A DNA stretch of 64,000 nucleotides from Blattabacterium cuenoti STAT (lineage in GTDB: Bacteria > Bacteroidota > Bacteroidia > Flavobacteriales > Blattabacteriaceae). Of this stretch, positions 8,502-17,688 are shown piece by piece. A model generated the notes under the pieces. It saw nothing but the letters and a program-made list of their open reading frames with translations. It was not told the DNA's origin and did no database searches. The stretch spans positions 291,001-355,000 of the forward strand of contig NZ_AP014608.1 of the NCBI RefSeq assembly GCF_003573915.1, written 5' to 3'. Numbering within the stretch: the first letter of the stretch is position 1; the number at the start of each line of letters is the position of its first letter. A program made the translations under genes and the position numbers.

Positions 8502-9689
8502 TTAATTTAATACCTTCTTGATTCTTGTAAAGGCTTCTATGATTTTATTATCTGATGAAGCATAAGAAATTCGTATACATTCATTATTTCCAAAAGCATT
8601 TCCACTAACAGTAGCTACTTTAGCTTTTTCAAGTAAAAATTCAGAAAATTCATGTGAATTATGAATCGTTTTTCCATGTAATTTTTTTCCAAAAAAATCT
8701 GAAATTTTTGGAAAAATGTAAAAAGCTCCATTCGGTTTATAAAATTGAAGTCCATTAATTTCTTTTATCATTTCCAAAACTAAATCTCTCCTTTTTTTAA
8801 ATTCTTTAATCATATATTCTATTTTATTGGGATGAGTTGATAATGCAGTAATAGCCGCTATCTGCGCAATAGAATTGGCACAAGATGTCATTTGTCCTTG
8901 TATTTTTTCACAAGATTGAGCAATCCATTCTGGAGCTCCTATATATCCAATTCTCCAACCTGTCATTGAAAAAGCCTTGGATAATCCATTTACTGTGATT
9001 ACTTGATGATAAATATCAGAAAATCCAGCAATACTAGTATGTTTTCCTGAATAACAGATGTGTTCATAGATTTCATCAGAAAGAATCATAATTTTTGGAT
9101 ATTTTTTAATAATTTCAGATAAATCTTTTAATTCTTTATAAGAATAAATACTTCCGGTAGGATTACAAGGAGTACTGAAAATAAATAATTTTGTTTTAGA
9201 TGTAATAGCGTTTTCTAATTGTTCTGGATTAATCTTAAAATTTTTATCCATAAATGTTGGAATTATAACAGGACAAGATTCACAAATATTTACCATTTGT
9301 AAATAACTAACCCAATAAGGAGCAGGAATAATCACTTCGTCATCCTTATTCAACAAAGATAAAAGAACATTCATTATAGCTTGTTTTGCTCCATTAGAAA
9401 CTACAATTTGAGAAGGTGTATACTGTAAATAATTATCACGGTAGAATTTTTCACATATTACTTTTTTTAGTTCTAAATATCCGGATACGGGAGTATAATG
9501 GTGATATCCTTCATCTATAGCTTTTTTTGCAGCGGATAAAACAAAATTAGGAGGATTAAAATCAGGTTCACCTAAACTCAAATTTATAACATCATAACCT
9601 TTATTTTTTAATTCTCTTGCTTTAGATGACATAGCTATAGTTTGTGAATAAGAAAGGTTCTGTAACCGAAGGGATAATTTATTTTTCAT
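8502..9689 (-). CDS. aspC: Aspartate aminotransferase (class I, PLP)
   Basis: PLP enzyme of fold type I, subgroup I-gamma, interconverting aspartate/oxaloacetate with glutamate/2-oxoglutarate. Visible are SLGEPDFNPP near the N-terminus, the PLP-phosphate region NGAKQAIMN, the NPTGS loop, the LSDEIYEHICY segment, and the Schiff-base region NGLSKAFSMTGWRIGY with the catalytic lysine. Full length at 395 residues. Its substrate range in a reduced genome may be broad. It converges on tRNA-His and is divergent from rsmG. It is distinct from the aminotransferase in the pheA cluster. Confidence 0.9.
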   Translation of the reverse strand: MKNKLSLRLQNLSYSQTIAMSSKARELKNKGYDVINLSLGEPDFNPPNFVLSAAKKAIDEGYHHYTPVSGYLELKKVICEKFYRDNYLQYTPSQIVVSNGAKQAIMNVLLSLLNKDDEVIIPAPYWVSYLQMVNICESCPVIIPTFMDKNFKINPEQLENAITSKTKLFIFSTPCNPTGSIYSYKELKDLSEIIKKYPKIMILSDEIYEHICYSGKHTSIAGFSDIYHQVITVNGLSKAFSMTGWRIGYIGAPEWIAQSCEKIQGQMTSCANSIAQIAAITALSTHPNKIEYMIKEFKKRRDLVLEMIKEINGLQFYKPNGAFYIFPKISDFFGKKLHGKTIHNSHEFSEFLLEKAKVATVSGNAFGNNECIRISYASSDNKIIEAFTRIKKVLN

Positions 9690-9725
9690 ATAAAAAATAA
9701 TATTTATTGGAATTCATTATTTGAA

Positions 9726-10406
9726 ATGATTACAAATCTAAATAAATTTACAACCAAATTTATTTATCCATTAATAAATAATAATATGGAATTAATTAAA
9801 AAATATTTTCCAAATCTATTGAATGAACAAATCTATAAATTATCTTCTTTAAAAAATTTATATGCATATTGGAATTCATATGTAAATCTAGTTTCTAGAA
9901 AAACATTTCATGATTTTTATCAACAACACGTCCTTTTTTGTTTAGGAATTGCTAAAGTATTTTCTTTTTATCCTGGATCATGTGTTATGGATTTAGGAAC
10001 AGGAGGGGGGTTTCCTGGAATTCCTTTATCCATAGTTTTTCCCCATACAAAATTTATATTAGTGGATTCTATTAGAAAAAAAATTAAAATTATAGAAAAA
10101 ATTATATATCATCTTCATTTAAAAAATACATATCCTATTTGGATACGTGCAGAAAAATTAGAAAATAAATTTGATTTTGTAGTTACTAGAGCAGTAAATA
10201 AAATAGATATCATCCATAATTGGATAAAAGATAAATTTAAATATAAATCCAATTCTAGAATCCAAAATGGAGCTTTATATATAAAAGGAGGAAATCTTTA
10301 TGATGAATTAAAAAAATTTCCTCATGCAGTAGCATATCCTTTAAATCATTATTTTAAAGAACCATTTTTTATCAAAAAAAAAGTGATTTGGATTTCCAAT
10401 ATTTAA
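9726..10406 (+). CDS. rsmG: 16S rRNA (guanine527-N7)-methyltransferase RsmG
   Basis: Rossmann-fold SAM methyltransferase (GidB family) that modifies G527 of 16S rRNA. Motif I is VMDLGTGGGFPGIPLSI at about residue 87, followed by the acidic end of strand 2 (FILVDSIRKKIKIIEKI) and VVTRAVNKI. An upstream YWNSYVNLVSRKT segment is characteristic of the family. The length, 226 residues, is normal. The amidohydrolase gene follows after 34 bases on the same strand. Confidence 0.92.
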   Translation: MITNLNKFTTKFIYPLINNNMELIKKYFPNLLNEQIYKLSSLKNLYAYWNSYVNLVSRKTFHDFYQQHVLFCLGIAKVFSFYPGSCVMDLGTGGGFPGIPLSIVFPHTKFILVDSIRKKIKIIEKIIYHLHLKNTYPIWIRAEKLENKFDFVVTRAVNKIDIIHNWIKDKFKYKSNSRIQNGALYIKGGNLYDELKKFPHAVAYPLNHYFKEPFFIKKKVIWISNI

Positions 10407-10440
10407 TTAATTAATAATAGAAACTGATTAAAATTATAAA

Positions 10441-11406
10441 ATGAATCCTAAAAAAATTTTTTTAGAAAAAGTAAAACAAAAAGGAGGATGGGTAAATGCT
10501 CATTCTCATTTAGATAGGGCATATACTCTTACAAAAAAAAATTTCAAATATTCTTATTTTCCTCTTAAAAAAAAATGGTATCTAGTTGATGAAATGAAAT
10601 ATTTAGCTACAGAAGAGGAGATTTATATACGTATGGAAAAAGCTTTAGAATATTTTTTAATGCAAGGGACACAAGCTTTATGTTCTTTTATTGATGTTGA
10701 TGAAATTATTGAAGATAGAGCCTTAAAAGCCGCTAAGAAATTGAAAAATAATTATGGAAATTCTATTCGTATTTGTTTTGCTAATCAAGTACTTAAAGGA
10801 GTATTGGATAAAAAGTCAAAATATTGGTTCGACCAATCTATAGAATTTGTAGATATTATTGGTGGATTACCCGCTACAGATCCTGGAAAAGAAGATGAAC
10901 ATATAGATGTTTTATTCCAAACAGCTAAAAAAAAAGGAAAAATTCTACATGTACATGTAGATCAATTTAATACTAGTGAGGAAAAAGAAACTGAAAAATT
11001 AGCAAAAAAAACAATTGAACATGGAATGCAAGGAAAGGTAGTAGCTATTCATAGTGTTTCTTTAGCGGCACATGATAGAGATTATCGCTATAAAATATAT
11101 AAATTAATGAGGAAAGCAGGTTTAATGGTAATATCTTGTCCCATTGCTTGGATTGATCATACTAGAAGTGAACGTTTAACTCCTAGCCATAATTCTATCA
11201 CTCCAGTAGATGAAATGGTTCCTGAAGGAATTATAGTAGCTTTTGGAACAGATAACATTTGTGATATATATAAACCTTTTTCTGATGGAAATTTATGGAT
11301 AGAACTAAGAGTGATGTTGGAAGCGTGTCATTATTATGATATAGATCATTTAGTAAAAATTTCTACAATAAATGGATTAAAAGTATTAGGATTATTAGAG
11401 AAATAA
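10441..11406 (+). CDS. Cytosine-deaminase-like amidohydrolase of unknown substrate
   Basis: Metal-dependent hydrolase of the amidohydrolase superfamily, closest in pattern to the CodA/AtzC-like group. Metal ligands can be assigned: H21 and H23 (HSHLDR), H172 (HVHVDQ), H204 (HSVSLA) and D271 (FGTDN). E. coli CodA has the catalytic glutamate in H-C-D-E at the position where this protein has H-V-D-Q (Q175), so ordinary cytosine deamination is doubtful. At 321 residues it is shorter than CodA (about 425), lacking much of the beta-sandwich domain at both ends. It is predicted cytosolic. It follows rsmG and ends two bases before the convergent lysS end. I do not assign a substrate; retention in a reduced genome suggests a useful reaction. 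Confidence 0.7.
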   Translation: MNPKKIFLEKVKQKGGWVNAHSHLDRAYTLTKKNFKYSYFPLKKKWYLVDEMKYLATEEEIYIRMEKALEYFLMQGTQALCSFIDVDEIIEDRALKAAKKLKNNYGNSIRICFANQVLKGVLDKKSKYWFDQSIEFVDIIGGLPATDPGKEDEHIDVLFQTAKKKGKILHVHVDQFNTSEEKETEKLAKKTIEHGMQGKVVAIHSVSLAAHDRDYRYKIYKLMRKAGLMVISCPIAWIDHTRSERLTPSHNSITPVDEMVPEGIIVAFGTDNICDIYKPFSDGNLWIELRVMLEACHYYDIDHLVKISTINGLKVLGLLEK

Positions 11407-11407
11407 T

Positions 11408-12943
11408 TTATTTTTTTCCTTTTTTTTCTGGACGCATTTGTGGAAAAAGTAAAACTTCTTGAATTGATTTTTTTTGAGTTAGTAACATTACTAAACGATC
11501 TATTCCAATTCCAACTCCTGCGGTAGGAGGCATACCGAATTCTAAAGCACGTATGAAATCTACATCAATAGATATTGATTCGTCTTTTATATTTTTTTCG
11601 GACACCTTTATTTGTTCTCGTAAACGATCGAGTTGATCGATGGGGTCATTAAGTTCTGAATAAGCATTAGCAATTTCTTTACCATTGATAATAAGTTCAA
11701 ATCGTTCTGATAAATTTTCTTTATAACGGTGTCTCTTTGTTAAAGGACTCATTTCTACAGGATGATCAATAATAAAAGTAGGATTTATATAATTTTTTTC
11801 GCATTTTTCTTCAAAAATATTCTCAATAAGCTTAGCTCTACTCATTTTTATATTTTCTTCTATATGCAATTTTTGACAAATTTTTCTTAAATCTTCCTTT
11901 TTCATCTTTTTAAGATCAAAACCGGTATATTTCTTAATAGAATCCAATATAGGGATACGAGGAAAAGGAGTTTTAAAACTAATATGATAATTTTCTTCTT
12001 TTTGAAATTTATTAAAGATACATTTAACCAATTTTTCTGTAAAATTCATCATCCAATAATAATCTTTATAAGCGACATAAAGTTCTAATACAGTAAATTC
12101 TGGATTATGAATACGATCCATTCCCTCATTTCTGAAATTTCTAGAAAATTCATATACACCATGAAATCCACCAACAATCAATCTTTTCAAATAAAGTTCA
12201 TTAGATATCCGTAAATACAATGGAATTCCAAGTGTATTATGATATGTTTCAAAAGGACGAGCTATAGCTCCTCCAGGAATGGGTTGTAAAACAGGAGTAT
12301 CTACTTCTATATATCCTTTTTTATCCAAAAAAGATCTTATTTTTTGTATGATACGAGTTCGTTTTAAAAAAAATTCTTTTACATGATCATTAACAATGAG
12401 ATCTACATAACGCATACGATAACGTTGTTCTGTATTGGAAAAAGCGTCATATATTTTTTTATTTTTTTTATCCATTTTTACTTGTGGTAAAGGACGAATA
12501 GATTTGGATAATAGAGTAATATGATGAACATGTATAGTCATTTCATTCATTTTTGTCTTAAATAAAAATCCTTTTATTCCAATAATGTCTCCTATATCTA
12601 TAAGTTTTTTTAAAAATATATTGTAAGTATCCTCTTTTTTCATATTCAAAGATGAAAACAAATGATCTTGAGTAAAGTATATTTGCATTCTCCCCGTATG
12701 ATCTTTAATTTCTCCAAAAGAAGCTTTTCCTAAAACTCGTAAACGCATTAACCGTCCAGCTATGCTTATAGTTTCTTTTTCCGTAAAATTTTTTTGTATA
12801 TTACAAATAGTATTCGTTACAACATATTCTTCAGATGGATAAGGATTGATTCCCAATAATTTTAGTTGATCCAATTTTTTTCTTCGTTGAATTTGTTGTT
12901 CTGATAAATCGCTTACAGACTGATTTTTGTGGATGTTCTCCAT
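11408..12943 (-). CDS. lysS: Lysyl-tRNA synthetase, class II
   Basis: Charges tRNA-Lys. An N-terminal OB-fold anticodon-binding domain (around residues 60-160, with IAGRLMRLRVLGKASFG-type start) precedes the class II catalytic core. Motif 2 is FRNEGMDRIHNPEFTVLE and motif 3 is GIGIDRLVMLLTQ, with ERFELIINGKEIANAYSELNDP between them. It has 511 residues, full length. It is flanked by convergent and divergent neighbours and is probably transcribed alone. Confidence 0.96.
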   Translation of the reverse strand: MENIHKNQSVSDLSEQQIQRRKKLDQLKLLGINPYPSEEYVVTNTICNIQKNFTEKETISIAGRLMRLRVLGKASFGEIKDHTGRMQIYFTQDHLFSSLNMKKEDTYNIFLKKLIDIGDIIGIKGFLFKTKMNEMTIHVHHITLLSKSIRPLPQVKMDKKNKKIYDAFSNTEQRYRMRYVDLIVNDHVKEFFLKRTRIIQKIRSFLDKKGYIEVDTPVLQPIPGGAIARPFETYHNTLGIPLYLRISNELYLKRLIVGGFHGVYEFSRNFRNEGMDRIHNPEFTVLELYVAYKDYYWMMNFTEKLVKCIFNKFQKEENYHISFKTPFPRIPILDSIKKYTGFDLKKMKKEDLRKICQKLHIEENIKMSRAKLIENIFEEKCEKNYINPTFIIDHPVEMSPLTKRHRYKENLSERFELIINGKEIANAYSELNDPIDQLDRLREQIKVSEKNIKDESISIDVDFIRALEFGMPPTAGVGIGIDRLVMLLTQKKSIQEVLLFPQMRPEKKGKK

Positions 12944-12957
12944 ACGAAACGAACGAA

Positions 12958-12989
12958 TTGAATAAAACGAAAGGATAAAGGTACATTTG
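12958..12989 (+). promoter_or_regulatory. Bacteroidetes -33/-7 promoter for lipB
   Basis: TTG at 12958-12960 is followed after 21 bases by TACATTTG at 12982-12989, matching the TTG-N17-23-TAnnTTTG layout. The lipB ATG lies 32 bases beyond the -7 element. The -33 part overlaps the 5' end region of the divergent lysS. Confidence 0.55.
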
Positions 12990-13021
12990 TTTTTTTTTAT
13001 TATGGAAATTTTTCAAAAACT

Positions 13022-13732
13022 ATGAAAAAAAAAATACTTTTTTTCGAAGATTTAGGAAAAAAAGAATATCAAGAAACTTGGAAATATCAGAAAAGATTAT
13101 TTGATGAAATTATACGAAAAAAAATAAATGGTATTTCTGATGAAAAAGCAGGATATTTTCTGTTAGTAGAACATCCTCATGTATATACTATAGGAAAGAA
13201 TGGAAAAAAAGATAAACATTTATTAGTTTCATTAGATTTTTTAAAAAAAATAGATATTTCTTTTTATCAAACAGATAGAGGAGGACAGATTACTTACCAT
13301 GGCCCTGGACAGTTGATAGGATATCCCATTTTAAATATGGATTATTTTTTTACGGATATTCATAGATATCTTCGTCTTTTAGAAGAAGTAATTATCCATT
13401 TTTTATGGAAAAATTATAAAATTAAGGGAGAACGGAAAAAAGGAAAAACAGGTATTTGGTTTAATGTAAAAAACGGAAAATCCAGAAAAATATGTGCAAT
13501 AGGTATTAGAATGAGTCGTTGGGTAACGATGCATGGATTTGCTTTAAATGTAAATACAGATTTACAGTATTTTAATCATATTATTCCTTGTGGAATTTAT
13601 AATCAAGAAGTGACTTCTTTAAAAAAAGAATTGAAAAAAAATGATATTTCTTTTCAAGAGGTAAAACATATGGTAAAAAAATCTTTTCAAGAAATTTTTG
13701 ATGTAGAATTTGTAAACATGCCAAAATTTTAA
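13022..13732 (+). CDS. lipB: Octanoyl-(acyl carrier protein):protein N-octanoyltransferase
   Basis: Transfers the octanoyl group from ACP to lipoyl domains, the first step of protein lipoylation. The family motif DRGGQITYHGPGQLIGYPI, with the conserved histidine, and the segment KICAIGIRMSRWVTMHGFALNVN, carrying the catalytic lysine-containing (T/R)GVWV-like region upstream (KTGIWFN), are present, as is the downstream cysteine in IIPCGI. It has 236 residues. The start codon is followed by a 10-A run (13025-13034), read in frame. It ends with zero spacing against mtaB. It implies lipoate-dependent dehydrogenases are still made. Confidence 0.94.
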   Translation: MKKKILFFEDLGKKEYQETWKYQKRLFDEIIRKKINGISDEKAGYFLLVEHPHVYTIGKNGKKDKHLLVSLDFLKKIDISFYQTDRGGQITYHGPGQLIGYPILNMDYFFTDIHRYLRLLEEVIIHFLWKNYKIKGERKKGKTGIWFNVKNGKSRKICAIGIRMSRWVTMHGFALNVNTDLQYFNHIIPCGIYNQEVTSLKKELKKNDISFQEVKHMVKKSFQEIFDVEFVNMPKF

Positions 13733-15061
13733 TTAATTATTTATTGGTTCTGCAATCATGATTCCATCCTTATCATCTACTTTTGTAATTAATACATCTT
13801 GTAATGTATTTTCATAAAAGATAGAAGATGAATTTAATGGTATCTTAGTTCGAATATAATTTTCTGTATATCCATATAAATATTTTTTATGGTTTCCCGA
13901 ATTTTTTTCGAATAAAACGGTTTTTTTAGTATTAATTTGCTTTTGACAAAAAAAACGATATTTTTTATTTGAAAGCCCTCTCAAAATTTGATTACGTTTC
14001 CATTGGATTTTTTTAGATATATTTTCCTGTATCATCATACTGGATTTTGTATTGGGTCTAGTAGAATAGGAAAATATATGTAAAGATGAAATTTCTAATT
14101 TTTTCAAAAAATGATAAGTTTCCAAAAAATGTTTGTGTTTTTCCCCAGGAAAACCAACAATAATATCTGAACCTATATAAGCATATGGCATTAAAGATCG
14201 AATTTTTTTTACTTTTTCTTGATAAAGTTCTCGTCTGTAACGTCTATGCATTTTCATTAAAATCTTATTACTTCCAGATTGTAAAGGGATATGAAAATGA
14301 GGAACAAAATGTTTGCTTTTAGATAAAAAATCGATACATTCATTTTGAAGCAAATTAGGCTCTATAGAGGATAAACGAATTCTTACTTTTTCTTGTATTT
14401 GATCTATAGCTTCTATTAAATCAAAAAATCGTAAATTTTTTCCGTATATATTTTTTTCACCATAGTCTCCTATATTTACTCCTGTCAACACAATCTCTTT
14501 TACCCCTTTGGTAAAAAGAAATCTAATATTTTTCAATATATTTTTTATACTCTCGGAACGAGAAGGCCCTCTTGACATAGGGATGATGCAATAACTGCAC
14601 TTATAATCACATCCATCCTGTATTTTTAAAAAGGAACGGGTTCTATCTCCAACAGAAAACGATGAAAAATAAGTTTTTTTAGAGATAATTTTTGCATAAT
14701 ATTTTTGTTTCAAAAACAATCCTCGATTAAGATAATCTACAATTTTAAATTTTTCTTCATAACCTAAAACAAGGTCTATTCCTGTAATAGAAGATACTTT
14801 TTTAGGATTAAATTGAGCATAACATCCTATTGCTACAATAAAAGCTTTTGAATTTATCTTCATAGTAGAACGTACAATATGCTGAAATTCAATTTCAGCA
14901 TTTTTTGTAACAGAACAACTATTTATCACATAAATATCCGCATAACTTTTGAAAGGAACTTGTTGATAATCTAAAATAGAAAATTTTCTTGCTATGGTAG
15001 AAGTCTCTGCGTAATTAAGTTTACAGCCCATGGTATAAAATGCTACTTTTTTTCTCACCAT
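13733..15061 (-). CDS. mtaB: tRNA-t6A37 methylthiotransferase MtaB-type radical SAM enzyme
   Basis: Radical SAM methylthiotransferase that converts t6A37 to ms2t6A37. The N-terminal UPF0004 domain has cluster cysteines in GCKLNYAET, NSCSVT and GCYAQ; the radical SAM domain has CDYKCSYC near residue 150, followed by GPSRSE. A C-terminal TRAM-like region follows. MiaB is the alternative, but the TMGCKLNYAET and LTGVNIGDYG wording matches the MtaB/YqeV group. It has 442 residues. It converges on lipB with no gap. Confidence 0.88.
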   Translation of the reverse strand: MVRKKVAFYTMGCKLNYAETSTIARKFSILDYQQVPFKSYADIYVINSCSVTKNAEIEFQHIVRSTMKINSKAFIVAIGCYAQFNPKKVSSITGIDLVLGYEEKFKIVDYLNRGLFLKQKYYAKIISKKTYFSSFSVGDRTRSFLKIQDGCDYKCSYCIIPMSRGPSRSESIKNILKNIRFLFTKGVKEIVLTGVNIGDYGEKNIYGKNLRFFDLIEAIDQIQEKVRIRLSSIEPNLLQNECIDFLSKSKHFVPHFHIPLQSGSNKILMKMHRRYRRELYQEKVKKIRSLMPYAYIGSDIIVGFPGEKHKHFLETYHFLKKLEISSLHIFSYSTRPNTKSSMMIQENISKKIQWKRNQILRGLSNKKYRFFCQKQINTKKTVLFEKNSGNHKKYLYGYTENYIRTKIPLNSSSIFYENTLQDVLITKVDDKDGIMIAEPINN

Positions 15062-15125
15062 TTCTTTTTATCTATTTTTTATTTGATCAGATACAGATAT
15101 ATTTTTCTATCCTAATCAACCTAAC

Positions 15126-15758
15126 TTAAGATGAAAAATAATCTTCAATTCCACTATGGTTAGCTCTTAACGCTTTTTTCCCTTTTTTCCAATTTGCAGG
15201 ACATACCTCTCCACTTTTTTCGTGATATTGAAGAGAATCTATCATACGAATAGCTTCATGTACATTTCTACCTAAAGGTAGATCATTAATTAAAAGATGT
15301 CTAATGATTCCTTCTTGATCTATTAAAAATAATCCTCTATAAGCAATCAATTCTCCCGTAGCTTTCCATTCTTCATCATTATTATTGAAAATCCAATTTC
15401 CAGACAATACTCCATAATTATGAGATATAGTCTTATTGATATCAGAAACAATAGGATAAGTTACTCCATGGATACCCCCTTTTTCTTTTGGCATCTGCAG
15501 CCAAGTCCAATGAGATTGTTCTGTATCCGTAGATATAGCAATAATTTGTACATTTCTCATTTCAAAATCCTGAATTTTTTCTTGAAATGCATATATCTCT
15601 GTAGGACAAACAAAAGTAAAATCTTTAGGGTAAAAAAAAAGTAGAACATACTTCCTTCCTTTAAATTGTTCCAAAGTAAAATTGGAGACAATATCTTTTC
15701 CATTTAATACCGCATTAGCCGTAAAATTTGGCGCTTTTTTTGATATTAACGTATTCAT
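15126..15758 (-). CDS. Typical 2-Cys peroxiredoxin (AhpC/TSA family)
   Basis: Thiol peroxidase that reduces hydrogen peroxide and organic peroxides. The peroxidatic cysteine is in YPKDFTFVCPTEI near residue 50 and the resolving cysteine in GEVCPANW near residue 187, so this is a typical two-cysteine enzyme of 210 residues. Reducing power is probably thioredoxin (trxA at 45.3 kb), since no ahpF is seen here. The gene lies between mtaB and dnaG on the minus strand. Confidence 0.93.
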   Translation of the reverse strand: MNTLISKKAPNFTANAVLNGKDIVSNFTLEQFKGRKYVLLFFYPKDFTFVCPTEIYAFQEKIQDFEMRNVQIIAISTDTEQSHWTWLQMPKEKGGIHGVTYPIVSDINKTISHNYGVLSGNWIFNNNDEEWKATGELIAYRGLFLIDQEGIIRHLLINDLPLGRNVHEAIRMIDSLQYHEKSGEVCPANWKKGKKALRANHSGIEDYFSS

Positions 15759-15835
15759 TGTTTTTCATGTTTATATGCACGAATTTACCAAAACTTAAAA
15801 AAATAAAAAAATAATTTTTTCTGTAAAAAAAAGAA

Positions 15836-17680
15836 TCACACATATCTATGTAACTTTTTATGAAGTTCATTTTTTATATTTGTTAAATGCATAATTTTTT
15901 TTATGAAAGATTTTTTATCCTTATTTTTTTTTAGATCATTCTTGTAATGCATGATTTCTTTTTGAATCAATTTAGAAATAAATAAGGATTTACATCTCAA
16001 TAAAACATCATTAATGTATTGATTCATCCTCTCTTTTTTGGAAGGAATTTGTATTCCTTTTTTATCCCATTTAGATAATGAATAATAAAATTTTGGTTTT
16101 TTTTTATCCAAAAATTGAGATAAATTTTTTTTTTTGCTTTGTAAGCAAATTTGATAGAAAATATCTTGATTTTTTTTCAAAGAAAAACGGAAATTCCAGT
16201 ATTTAAAAATACGCAATACTTCTTCTAAAATTGTTGTATTGTTTTTTCTTTTTATGATTTGATTTCCATGATTTAAAATTAACTGAATCAATTCTTCTTC
16301 AATAAGAAGAAAAGTATTTTTTTTTAAAAAAAACGTTGATTCTTTCTTAACTTGAACTGTACTAGATTTCTGTACGTATTTTTCGTTGATTTCTTTCAAT
16401 TCAGAAATCAAAATTTTTTTACGAATATTTAGTACTTTGGAAGCTTCTTGTAGGTATAATTCCTTTTGAAGAGCATTGGGAATTTTTGAAATACTATTCA
16501 AAATGTTTTTCACTAAAAATGATTTTTTTATGGGATCATTTTTATGAAATTTTTCATATATTTTTTGCTTAAAAGAAATAAAGTTGTAACTATTTTTTGC
16601 TACAAAATCTCTAAATTGAGAAAAAGAATATTTTTTGGATATCAAATCTGGATCTTCTCCATTAGAAATAAATAATATACGTAAATTTATTCCTTGTTCT
16701 AGCATCATATTAATTCCTCTTAAAGAGGCTTTAATCCCAGAACGATCTCCATCATAAAAAAGAACAATATTTTTTGTAAATTTTTTGATCAATAGTATTT
16801 GAGATACGGTAAGTGAAATACCAGAAGAAGAAACGACATTCTTAATTCCATACTGATGTAAAGAAATAACATCTGTATATCCTTCTACTAAATAACAAAA
16901 ATTTTCTTTTAGAATATTTTTTTTAGCTTGAAACAAGCCATACAAAATTTTACTTTTTTGAAAGATATTGCTTTCTGATGAATTGACATATTTATATTTA
17001 GTGGAAGATATAGTATCAATATTCCTACCTCCAAAACCTATAACTTTTCCTGATAAATTATGTATTGGAAACATTACACGTTGACGAAAACAATCAAAAA
17101 AATAATTGGATTTTTTAAAAACCGTTATTCCTGATTTTTTTATATCCCGTATTTTAAATCCTTGTTTTAATACGCTTATCGTAAGTAATTTCCAAGAAAT
17201 CGGTGCATAACCCAATTCGAATTTTTGAATAATTTTTATATTAAACCCCCTTTTATGAATAAAATAATTCAATCCATTTTTTTGTCCTTCTTTTGTATAA
17301 TGTAATTGATAAATAAAAAAACGTTTTGCATAATCTTGTATTAAGTATAATTTTTCATATTCTTTTTCTTTTTCTTGATTATTATTATTTATATCATCAA
17401 TTTTGATATCATATTTCTTAGCAAGAAAACGTAATGATTCCTCATAAGTAAAACGTTCATGTTCCATAAGAAAAGTTATAAGATTACCTCCTTTTCCAGA
17501 GCTAAAATCTTTCCATATTTTTTTTGTAGAAGAAACTATAAAAGAAGGTATTTTTTCATTAGAAAAAGGACTTAATCCTCTATAATTAACCCCGCTTTTT
17601 TTTAATTCTACAAAATTTCCAATCACATCTTCTATACAAGAAACAGAAAGTATTTTTTTTATAGTTTCTTTAGAGATCAT
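15836..17680 (-). CDS. dnaG: DNA primase DnaG
   Basis: Synthesises RNA primers at the replication fork. The N-terminal CHC2-type domain (residues 1-95) keeps its shape (SPFSNEKIPSFIVSS, then FSSGKGGNLITFLMEHE), but none of the usual zinc-binding Cys/His residues are there; this variant is also how I remember other Bacteroidota primases. The Toprim core follows (VEGYTDVISLHQYG near residue 270, then VLFYDGDRSGIKAS). The C-terminal DnaB-interacting part is AT-rich and degenerate in composition. An A11 run (plus-strand T at 16125-16135) is read in frame near codon 515. It has 614 residues and is followed by no close partner. Confidence 0.92.
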   Translation of the reverse strand: MISKETIKKILSVSCIEDVIGNFVELKKSGVNYRGLSPFSNEKIPSFIVSSTKKIWKDFSSGKGGNLITFLMEHERFTYEESLRFLAKKYDIKIDDINNNNQEKEKEYEKLYLIQDYAKRFFIYQLHYTKEGQKNGLNYFIHKRGFNIKIIQKFELGYAPISWKLLTISVLKQGFKIRDIKKSGITVFKKSNYFFDCFRQRVMFPIHNLSGKVIGFGGRNIDTISSTKYKYVNSSESNIFQKSKILYGLFQAKKNILKENFCYLVEGYTDVISLHQYGIKNVVSSSGISLTVSQILLIKKFTKNIVLFYDGDRSGIKASLRGINMMLEQGINLRILFISNGEDPDLISKKYSFSQFRDFVAKNSYNFISFKQKIYEKFHKNDPIKKSFLVKNILNSISKIPNALQKELYLQEASKVLNIRKKILISELKEINEKYVQKSSTVQVKKESTFFLKKNTFLLIEEELIQLILNHGNQIIKRKNNTTILEEVLRIFKYWNFRFSLKKNQDIFYQICLQSKKKNLSQFLDKKKPKFYYSLSKWDKKGIQIPSKKERMNQYINDVLLRCKSLFISKLIQKEIMHYKNDLKKNKDKKSFIKKIMHLTNIKNELHKKLHRYV

Positions 17681-17688
17681 AATAATAT

